From: CAZIVO01 sp964542765
GTDB lineage: Bacteria > Planctomycetota > UBA1135 > UBA2386
DNA length: 12,811 nt
Direction: 5' to 3'
Assembly (NCBI GenBank): GCA_964542765.1
Contig: CAZIVO010000104.1
Location: 1 to 12,811 of the forward strand
Below, one piece after another: positions 7,548 through 12,811 of this stretch. Under the pieces are notes generated by a model. It was not told the origin of the DNA, made no database searches, and saw only the letters and a list, made by a program, of their open reading frames with translations. The position numbers and the translations under genes are program-made. Within the stretch, counting starts at the first letter, position 1. Each line of letters opens with the position of its first letter.

Positions 7548-9173
7548 CTCGTAAGACCCGGTCGATTGGTGAGGGGTCATCGGCCAGGTGTCGGTTCGGA
7601 AGGGATAAGCCGGTAGTTCGCGCGCGTTCATCAGGCCGCCGGCGGGCAGGTTGGACCATGCGTAACGGACGGCGATGGGCGCGGGCACAGCATCGTTCCA
7701 GACCTCGATCGAGTTGTCCTTTCCCCGTACTCGTGCCCGGGCGGTGTGGAAGACAGCGTCCTTGCCGGCGATGTAGAAACCGACATCCACGTCCTGGTCG
7801 AGCCGCAGACCGCGGTTGGTTCCATCCTCGAAGGTGATCACGACCTTGTTCTTCACGACCTCGTGACCGCGGTAGACGGGTCCGCGCCATTCCGGCGCAT
7901 CGTTCGAGCGATAAGCTTTCACTCGATAGACCTCGGCGAGGGCCCAGCGCGCAGTGCGTTCTCCGACCGGTAGCTTACGTCCCGGGTGGATGCTGCCGTT
8001 GGAGTTGGTGTCGTAGGTCGCGATCAAGCCGGTGTCAGGCGTGTGTTTCCAGGTGTTGAACTGGATCTCCCTGATGATGTTGCAGTGGTGGTTCATGTCG
8101 TAGGTCATGCTGCGGCGATTGCTCCAGCCGGCGATCTGGATGATTCCGAAGGGCAGGTCGGCCTCACCGAACACGCGGCGCCAGTCAGAGATCACTGCGG
8201 GGAAGGTTTCCGGGAAGGGCTTCCACCCGACCGTGAAGGAGTTGTTTTCGCCTTGGTAGAAGATCACGCCGCGCAGTGTCATCTTGTCGATGGGGCGGAT
8301 CACGCCGTTCATCATCCCACCCGGCTGGCCCTTGCTGGCTGGGTCGGTGTAACGGTTGGGGCTCGGTTTCCCAGGCACCCGTCGGCCCTCGTTCTGCGCC
8401 TTGTCGCGTTCGACCTCCCATGCCTTGAGGTCAGCTTTGTGGCGCTGTTCGGCGCCGGCCTCGCGGCCGCCGTCGATCCAGGTGCGCAGGTCTTGCTGGT
8501 AGCGTTCGAGATATGGCTTCATCGCCGCGATCGGCGCCAGAGTTTCCTTTGTCACCCAGTGCTGCGCCATGGTTCCACCCCAGGAGGTGTCGATCAGGCC
8601 GACCGGTCGCTTCAGGCGACGGTGGAGGCGCCGGGCGAAGTAATAGCCAACGGCCGTGCAGTTCTCGACCTGCTCGGGGATGCATCGTCGCCAGTTTCCC
8701 TCAGGCGACGTGTCGCTCTTGACCGGGAAGTCTTCTTGCGGTTCGGCTCGCGCGATCTTTGGCAAGCGGATGAAGCGGATTGCCGGGGAATCGGCCGACA
8801 TCATCTCGAGGTCGGCGTCGCGTGAGCTGCGCAGGGTCCACTCCATGTTGCTCTGGCCGCCGCAGACCCAGACCTCGCCGACCAGCACATCTCGCAGGGT
8901 GATGACACCGCTGCTGGCACGGACCATCAGTTCACGTGGTTCGAAACTCGCGGCCATCGAGTTGAGCTGGATCGACCAGCGACCATTTTTTGCGCGGGTC
9001 TTCTCGGTTTGGCCGGCGAAGGTGACGGTGACTTCTTCTTCTGCCTTCGCCCATCCCCACAGGCGCACGGGCTTCTCACTCTGTAACACCATGTGATCAC
9101 CGAAGATCTTGGGTAGCGCGAGCTCGGCGGGGTCTTGCGGTGCTGAAGAGAGGATCAGGAGGAGGGCGAGCAT
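7536..9173 (-). CDS. Sialate O-acetylesterase family protein (SGNH-type, exported)
   Basis: A 545-residue protein of the family that removes O-acetyl groups from sialic acids and other acetylated sugars. MLALLLILSSAPQDPAE is a short likely signal peptide, so it acts outside the cytoplasm. Residues 18-95 are a beta-rich N-terminal domain (KIFGDHMVLQSEKPVRLWGWA) typical of the family. The SGNH core starts at VGEVWVCGGQSNMEW (98-112) with S108 as nucleophile, continues through GLIDTSWGGT (192-201), GGMMNGVIRP (285-294) and IFYQGENN (304-311), and ends in DTNSNGSIHP (388-397) with catalytic H396. The C-terminal 430-535 is a beta-sandwich-like part. Length and block order are normal for planctomycete homologues. 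Residues 225-285 are charged and low-complexity, a common insertion. The start is supported by the signal peptide; no clear Shine-Dalgarno is visible. It lies 127 bp after the upstream minus-strand gene and converges on the methyltransferase gene. The true sugar substrate is not determined. Confidence 0.92.
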   Translation of the reverse strand: MLALLLILSSAPQDPAELALPKIFGDHMVLQSEKPVRLWGWAKAEEEVTVTFAGQTEKTRAKNGRWSIQLNSMAASFEPRELMVRASSGVITLRDVLVGEVWVCGGQSNMEWTLRSSRDADLEMMSADSPAIRFIRLPKIARAEPQEDFPVKSDTSPEGNWRRCIPEQVENCTAVGYYFARRLHRRLKRPVGLIDTSWGGTMAQHWVTKETLAPIAAMKPYLERYQQDLRTWIDGGREAGAEQRHKADLKAWEVERDKAQNEGRRVPGKPSPNRYTDPASKGQPGGMMNGVIRPIDKMTLRGVIFYQGENNSFTVGWKPFPETFPAVISDWRRVFGEADLPFGIIQIAGWSNRRSMTYDMNHHCNIIREIQFNTWKHTPDTGLIATYDTNSNGSIHPGRKLPVGERTARWALAEVYRVKAYRSNDAPEWRGPVYRGHEVVKNKVVITFEDGTNRGLRLDQDVDVGFYIAGKDAVFHTARARVRGKDNSIEVWNDAVPAPIAVRYAWSNLPAGGLMNARELPAYPFRTDTWPMTPHQSTGSYEVGK

Positions 9174-9273
9174 GGTTACACGCTACCCGTGAAGGAGGTC
9201 TCGGGCACGTATCTGTATCGATGTGTGACATGGCCGACCGCCGCGTTCCAGGGAGTTGCCGAATGTGGCCAGA

Positions 9274-9296
9274 TCTCCGCTTCGAGCATGCGGAGA
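9274..9296 (-). terminator. Seven-base-pair hairpin just after the stop of the 371-residue gene
   Basis: TCTCCGC (9274-9280) pairs perfectly with GCGGAGA (9290-9296) around a nine-base loop. Reading the minus strand, it begins four bases after the TGA at 9303-9301, the usual place for a terminator or an mRNA 3'-end stabiliser. No T-run follows. It separates this gene from the esterase start 100 bp further on, where I see nothing else. Confidence 0.4.
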
Positions 9297-9300
9297 GTGT

Positions 9301-10416
9301 TCAGCGACCGAGGGTGATCTCGACCCGATGATGGCGGCCGGCTTCCAGCTGCACAGGGTGTTTCGTTACCGCGCCGGCTCCCCGCTGAAACTCGAGCCGG
9401 TAGAGCCCTGGGGGGACGGGTTCGGCCAGTCGCGCCATACTCGCTGCCGGCAGGCCATCGACACGCAGGATCGGCTTGTCATCGACCGTGGCTCGCCAGC
9501 GTGTCGGCGGCGCGGAACCATCGGGTCGGACCAGCCGGATTGCGACTTCTTGGCCCAGGAGTGTGCCCTCGGAATCCGTTACCCGAAGATCGATTCCTGC
9601 ACCCGGCGCGAGCGTGAGCGGCACGCGTTGACGCTCAGAGCCGCCGTAATATGTTTCGTATCGAGCTGTCAGGTGAGTCGTGCGTTCGCCGGTGTCGGTG
9701 AGCGCCTGCAGGTCGAAGCGATAACTTCCCGGTTCGAGTTGCGGCAAGGTGAAGATGCCACGCTCGTTCCTCGTTCTCCGTTGCCAGAGGGCTGTTGCTA
9801 CGGCTTGAGGGTTGTTCGGGTCGGACCGCGATGCGGTGACCAGGATATGGCGGATCGGTTGTGCTTGGGGGTCTTGGATATGCAGTTCGATTCCGGCCGC
9901 CTTCATCTCCTTGAGTAACTCGATGCGCAGTTGCCTGGGTTCATCGTTACTCATGACATCTTGCGACAGGGGTTCGTATCCGGGTGCTTCGATTCGCAAT
10001 CGATGCTTCTTGCCGGGCGGCAAGGTGAGTTGCACTTTCGAGTCGTCAATGACCCGGTCGCGACGGGGAGTATCGGCGGCCAGCAGCACGTAGCGAAATC
10101 CCTTGATGGATTGACCGCTGATGCGGTCAAAGACCTGGACCACCAGATTGTGATCCGTGGTGGTCGCCGCTGGGTTGTGCTTGGTGGTTTCTCGGGTTTG
10201 CCCCACTTGGTTGAAATTCTTCGGGTCTTCGCGTGGTTGCTGGTCTGGCAGGGCAACGCGACCGGCCTGGCCAAGTTCTTCATCATCAGCTTCGGCGGCC
10301 TCGCCAGCCTCGATTGTGCCGGCCTGATCCGGCTCGGGGTTTCCGCCCAGCACGGCGAGTGACCAGACCATGGCAAGGAGGCTGAGTATGGACAGAATGA
10401 GCCAGAAACCTCTCAT
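9301..10416 (-). CDS. Membrane-anchored protein of unknown function with probable repeated beta-sandwich domains
   Basis: A 371-residue protein I cannot name. Residues 1-24 are a hydrophobic segment (FWLILSILSLLAMVWSLAVL), either an uncleaved anchor or a signal peptide. Residues 25-90 form a low-complexity linker, first acidic (EAGEAAEADDEE) and then Gln/Asn/Thr-rich. The rest looks like three successive beta-sandwich units of the carboxypeptidase-regulatory or prealbumin-like type: about 90-170 (VVQVFDRISGQSIKGFRYVL, LPPGKKHRLRIEAPGYEP), 174-268 (IELHIQDPQAQPIRHILVTA, LPQLEPGSYRFDL) and 274-371 (IDLRVTDSEGTLLGQEVAIR, VPPGLYRLEFQRG). The repeated (L/V)xPGxYRxxx(L/F) pattern is typical of such domains, which are structural or adhesive rather than catalytic. 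An extracytoplasmic location is inferred. It is upstream of and co-directional with the esterase, but a 127-bp gap and a hairpin leave co-transcription open. Divergent from the dehydrogenase gene, with 133 bp between. Confidence 0.8.
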   Translation of the reverse strand: MRGFWLILSILSLLAMVWSLAVLGGNPEPDQAGTIEAGEAAEADDEELGQAGRVALPDQQPREDPKNFNQVGQTRETTKHNPAATTTDHNLVVQVFDRISGQSIKGFRYVLLAADTPRRDRVIDDSKVQLTLPPGKKHRLRIEAPGYEPLSQDVMSNDEPRQLRIELLKEMKAAGIELHIQDPQAQPIRHILVTASRSDPNNPQAVATALWQRRTRNERGIFTLPQLEPGSYRFDLQALTDTGERTTHLTARYETYYGGSERQRVPLTLAPGAGIDLRVTDSEGTLLGQEVAIRLVRPDGSAPPTRWRATVDDKPILRVDGLPAASMARLAEPVPPGLYRLEFQRGAGAVTKHPVQLEAGRHHRVEITLGR

Positions 10417-10535
10417 CGCGGTGAGCTGATCAGAAAATTGGGTGTGTCACTTGTATGGCGGGACCGTTGCCTCGCCGGGTTTGGTGGCGATACTGGCCCA
10501 CCCTGACCGAGTCTGAGAGATTACCGACCGACTGT

Positions 10536-10540
10536 AAGGA
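10536..10540 (+). promoter_or_regulatory. Ribosome binding site of the dehydrogenase gene
   Basis: AAGGA lies nine bases before ATG 10550, a good match and spacing that fixes the start. The 133-bp divergent region 10417-10549 should contain promoters for both neighbours, but I cannot assign -35 and -10 boxes with confidence. Confidence 0.6.
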
Positions 10541-10549
10541 ATCATTGAA

Positions 10550-11635
10550 ATGAGCAAGGAATACGACATCGCTGTTCTCCCCGGTGACGGGATCGGCGAA
10601 GAGGTTGTCCGTGAGGGCCTCAAGGTGCTCGACGTTGCCCAGGAGACCTTCGGTTTCCGGACCAAGCGAGATGCATTGCCTTACGGTGCCGATCATTACT
10701 TGTCGACGGGCGAAATGATGCCGGACGAGGCTTTTGACCGTATCGCCGATATGAATGCTGTCTTGCTCGGAGCGATCGGTGATCCCAGGATCGAGGTGGG
10801 CAAGTTGGAGTTCGCGATCATCGCCGGACTGCGCTTCAAGCTGGATCTCTATGTCAATCTTCGCCCGATCAAGCTGCTACATGAGTCGATGTGTCCCTTG
10901 AAAGACAAGGGACCTGAGCAGGTGGACATGGTGATCTGTCGGGAGAATACCGAGGATGCTTATGCGGGTATTTACGGCTTCCTGAAGAAGGGGACGCCCG
11001 ATGAGGTTGCCAATCAGGCGATGGTCTACACGGCGAAAGGGACCGAGCGGATCATTCGCTACGCGTTCGAGTTGGCGCGCAAGCGTGGCCCGAAGCCGGG
11101 TGCGGATGCTCCGCAGGTGACGCTCATCGACAAGGCCAATGCAGTCCGCGCGCAAGATTTATGGACGCGCATTTTTGCTGCGGTGGCCGCCGATTACCCG
11201 GAGATCAAGACCGACCATGCCTACATTGATGCGGCTTGCATGTGGATGGTGAAGAATCCTGAGTGGTTCGATGTGGCGGTCACCCCCAATCTTTTCGGTG
11301 ACATCATCACCGACCTTGGAGCAATGATTCAAGGTGGGATGGGCATCGCTGCATCGGGCAATATCCATCCGGGCCGCGTTTCCATGTTCGAGCCGATTCA
11401 TGGATCTGCGCCGAAGTATCGTGGTCAGAACAAGGCGAACCCGTTGGCCACGATCATGGCTGTTTCCATGATGCTCGACCATCTCGGTGAGACGGAAGCC
11501 GCGCAGTCGGTGGAAGGCGCTGTGGCGCGCTTGATTTGCGAGGGGCGTATCAGCAGCCTTCAGGCGGGCGTGCATGGCACCGATGAGCTGGGGACGATGG
11601 TTGCCGAAGAACTCAAAGCAGGTCTTCGCTGCTGA
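10550..11635 (+). CDS. leuB: 3-isopropylmalate/isocitrate dehydrogenase-family beta-decarboxylating dehydrogenase
   Basis: A 361-residue cytoplasmic enzyme, normal length for LeuB. It oxidises and decarboxylates a 2-hydroxyacid such as 3-isopropylmalate, using NAD(P) and Mg or Mn. Visible landmarks: IAVLPGDGIGEEVV (7-20); substrate-loop arginines R95 and R105 (LYVNLRP); R131 in CRENTEDAYAG with the catalytic-type Y138; K195 in LIDKANAV; D227 in AYIDAA; and metal aspartates D251 and D255 in FGDIITD. The cofactor region HGSAPKYRGQNKANP has K289 and Y290, as NADP-using isocitrate dehydrogenase does, rather than the Asp-Ile of classical NAD-using LeuB, but an Ala at 296 as in NAD enzymes. It resembles the LeuB branch found in deltaproteobacteria and spirochaetes (EF...LRF.LDLYVNLRP pattern). 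leuB is the most likely name, but homoisocitrate, tartrate or isocitrate dehydrogenase activity cannot be excluded. It appears to be transcribed alone. Confidence 0.85.
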   Translation: MSKEYDIAVLPGDGIGEEVVREGLKVLDVAQETFGFRTKRDALPYGADHYLSTGEMMPDEAFDRIADMNAVLLGAIGDPRIEVGKLEFAIIAGLRFKLDLYVNLRPIKLLHESMCPLKDKGPEQVDMVICRENTEDAYAGIYGFLKKGTPDEVANQAMVYTAKGTERIIRYAFELARKRGPKPGADAPQVTLIDKANAVRAQDLWTRIFAAVAADYPEIKTDHAYIDAACMWMVKNPEWFDVAVTPNLFGDIITDLGAMIQGGMGIAASGNIHPGRVSMFEPIHGSAPKYRGQNKANPLATIMAVSMMLDHLGETEAAQSVEGAVARLICEGRISSLQAGVHGTDELGTMVAEELKAGLRC

Positions 11636-11656
11636 AGCGGCACCTGAGGAAGGGTT

Positions 11657-11691
11657 ACCGGCGTGGGACAAGTGAATTACTTACTGCCGGT
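11657..11691 (+). terminator. Interrupted hairpin after the dehydrogenase gene
   Basis: ACCGGC (11657-11662) pairs with GCCGGT (11686-11691); inside, AAGT and ACTT can pair around GAATT, giving a two-part stem. It starts 22 bases after the stop at 11635. No T-run follows, so it could be a Rho-assisted or stabilising structure, or chance. Confidence 0.3.
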
Positions 11692-11736
11692 GGTCGAATC
11701 CCCTCGTTCCCTCGTAAAGTAGTTGCCCCTGAACAT

Positions 11737-11742
11737 AAGGAG
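11737..11742 (+). promoter_or_regulatory. Ribosome binding site of the repeat-protein gene
   Basis: AAGGAG lies nine bases before ATG 11752 and twelve before the adjacent ATG 11755. It is the strongest Shine-Dalgarno seen in the window, and it favours 11752 as the start. Confidence 0.7.
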
Positions 11743-11751
11743 ATCCTCCCG

Positions 11752-12811
11752 ATGATGCTGCGTATTGCATGTGCTGTTTCTCTGCTCGTATTCCCTGTCT
11801 TTGGCCAGAAGGATGCTGCGGCTTCGAAAGCCCGGCAAGATGGCTCGGCCGCTGATTCTCTGTTCTACCGCGCCTTCTTCCTGGAGCGTGGCGAGCGTCG
11901 GTATCAGGAGGCGATCGATCTCTACCGGAAGTTTCTTGCGGCGGCTCCCGAGCATCGCTTCGCAAGCCGAGCGGCAGATGCGGCGCTGAATCTCCTCAAC
12001 AGGGTGGGGCAGCAAGATGATGCCGAGAAGTTCAGGCAAGAGCATGCCGGCCTGCTCCAGCGGTCGGTGCGCCGTCCCGTGGCCTCTTCAAGTCGGGGGA
12101 GTGGACGCGGTGGGGCTGGTGGGCGTACGGATGCCGAGCGTGGCGGACAGGCGTCCCGTCGTCCGGATGCTGAAGGTGGAACTCAGGATAAGAGCACATC
12201 GAAGTCGGGCGACGCCGGGAAGCCTGATACTGCTGAACGCACTGAAGCTGATCGTCGCACGGGTGCTGACACCGCGCGTGGCGGGCAACGCCAGTCCGGC
12301 TTTCAAGGGATGAACTTCGGATCCGAACTCAGCGACGCGGTGGCCAAGAAATACCCCGAGTTTGCAGAGGAACTGAAGGAAAGCTCGTTTGCGATCTTCC
12401 GCAACTCGGAGATCCGCGAATTGATTGCGAATGACCCGGAACTGCAGGCCTTGTCCGAGAAGATGAGGTCGGAGATGCGTTCTCGCTTCGGCGGCTTTGG
12501 TCAGCGTGGTGGCGAGGGTCAGCGTGGCGGCGAGGGTCAGCGCGGCGGCGAGAGCCGTGGCGGTTTCGGCCAGTTCGGTGGCTCGGGCGGCAGAGGTTCC
12601 GGTGCCATGGATGAACAGGCGCGCAAGGAAGTGGAAGAGCGCTTGTCGGCGCTGCGTGCGCGCCTGGAGGAGGCCAAGAAGGCTGGTGACGAGCAGACTG
12701 CCGAGCGCCTGGCGCGGCAGGTCGCCCGCGCCGAGCGTGGGCTGAGCGGTACTGCTGGTGGCGAGCAGGGTCGCGGTGGCGAGCAGGGTCGCGGTGGCGA
12801 GCAGGGTCGCG
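11752..12811 (+). CDS. Secreted Gly/Arg/Gln-rich repeat protein with TPR-like N-terminus and coiled coil, 3' end beyond the window
   Basis: An open frame of 353 codons that runs off the right edge without a stop. MMLRIACAVSLLVFPVFGQ is a likely signal peptide with cleavage near FG-Q. Residues 35-105 are helical with a TPR-like pair (DSLFYRAFFLERGERRYQEA, LYRKFLAAAPEHRFASRAAD). Residues 106-185 are disordered and charged, rich in Ser, Gly, Arg and Asp. Residues 186-245 return to helices (YPEFAEELKESSFAIFRNSE, DPELQALSEKM). Then come three tandem GQRGGE units (250-267), a Gly-rich spacer, a coiled coil of about 45 residues (286-331, EVEERLSALRARLEEAKKAG) and at least three tandem GGEQGR units (336-353) continuing past the edge. 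The start is fixed by the ribosome site. No family recognised. It may be an exported scaffold or aggregation-prone protein, by inference only. It lies 116 bp after the dehydrogenase gene. Confidence 0.8.
   Translation, partial: MMLRIACAVSLLVFPVFGQKDAAASKARQDGSAADSLFYRAFFLERGERRYQEAIDLYRKFLAAAPEHRFASRAADAALNLLNRVGQQDDAEKFRQEHAGLLQRSVRRPVASSSRGSGRGGAGGRTDAERGGQASRRPDAEGGTQDKSTSKSGDAGKPDTAERTEADRRTGADTARGGQRQSGFQGMNFGSELSDAVAKKYPEFAEELKESSFAIFRNSEIRELIANDPELQALSEKMRSEMRSRFGGFGQRGGEGQRGGEGQRGGESRGGFGQFGGSGGRGSGAMDEQARKEVEERLSALRARLEEAKKAGDEQTAERLARQVARAERGLSGTAGGEQGRGGEQGRGGEQGR
12499..12552 (+). repeat. Tandem repeat, three 18-bp units encoding GQRGGE
   Basis: Units start at 12499, 12517 and 12535. 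The first reads GGTCAGCGTGGTGGCGAG; the others differ only at synonymous third positions (CGT/CGC, GGT/GGC), so the peptide is kept exactly. It lies in frame inside the repeat-protein gene. Confidence 0.9.
12757..12811 (+). repeat. Tandem repeat, three or more 18-bp units encoding GGEQGR
   Basis: Units GGTGGCGAGCAGGGTCGC at 12757-12774, 12775-12792 and 12793-12810 are identical at DNA level, and a fourth may begin at 12811 where the window ends. Perfect identity suggests recent expansion. The array is in frame with the repeat-protein gene, and its true length cannot be seen. Confidence 0.92.

Noticed and set aside
7986..8825. A 279-codon plus-strand open frame
   Set aside because: Antisense to the esterase, which carries all SGNH landmarks. 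The Val/Asp/Gly/His-rich composition is that of a complementary-strand shadow.
11688..11705. A T-arm-like sequence GGTCGAATCCCC suggesting a tRNA
   Set aside because: The five-base T-stem does not pair, and no acceptor stem, anticodon arm or D arm could be found at the right distances.
12499..12811. 18-bp direct repeats that might suggest a CRISPR array
   Set aside because: Repeats are contiguous with no spacers and keep a reading frame, so they are coding tandem repeats.

Overview
The window is GC-rich bacterial DNA with tightly packed genes. Its gene content points towards Planctomycetota or a related group of large-genome aquatic or soil bacteria. The evidence is: a signal-peptide sialate O-acetylesterase; a secreted toroid protein with jelly-roll-like modules ending in a roughly 120-residue tail of a type I associate with the Saltatorellus/Poly30 planctomycetes; and a fragment of a MacB/FtsX-type permease of the class common in Acidobacteria and Planctomycetes. 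This placement is inference from recalled family patterns, not from a search. No RNA gene, CRISPR array, transposase or prophage gene was recognised.

Layout. Bases 1 to about 260 encode, on the minus strand, the middle of an ABC-transporter permease. At about 255-263 this homology stops abruptly and a plus-strand gene begins that lacks its own 5' end (to 2966). It encodes an alpha/alpha-toroid-like protein with three related beta-sandwich modules. Two genes facing away from each other have both lost their 5' parts at one point, so the junction is either a real deletion or an assembly chimera. Bases 3212-7518 hold a compact plus-strand cluster: thiolase, a fused aconitase-superfamily hydro-lyase with its swivel domain first, and a THUMP-domain RNA methyltransferase, separated by 10 and 16 bp. 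Converging on it from the right are two minus-strand genes: a sialate O-acetylesterase (9173-7536), preceded by a membrane-anchored protein that appears to have three beta-sandwich domains (10416-9301). Reading rightward again are a LeuB/isocitrate dehydrogenase-family enzyme (10550-11635) and a secreted protein with a TPR-like helical start, a Gly/Arg/Gln-rich middle, a coiled coil and hexapeptide repeats. That last gene runs off the right edge.

How the genes may work together. The thiolase and hydro-lyase are almost certainly co-transcribed. Together with the nearby beta-decarboxylating dehydrogenase they would supply the isomerase and dehydrogenase steps of a 2-oxoacid chain-elongation route of the leucine or homocitrate type, but no synthase is present and the true substrates are unknown. 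The toroid protein and the esterase are both probably exported and act on glycans, consistent with a polysaccharide-degrading lifestyle. I see no convincing defence or mobile system. The observations most worth checking are the double-truncation junction, the altered substrate loop of the swivel-first hydro-lyase, the module inserted into the toroid domain, and the two codon-swapped hexapeptide arrays at the right end.
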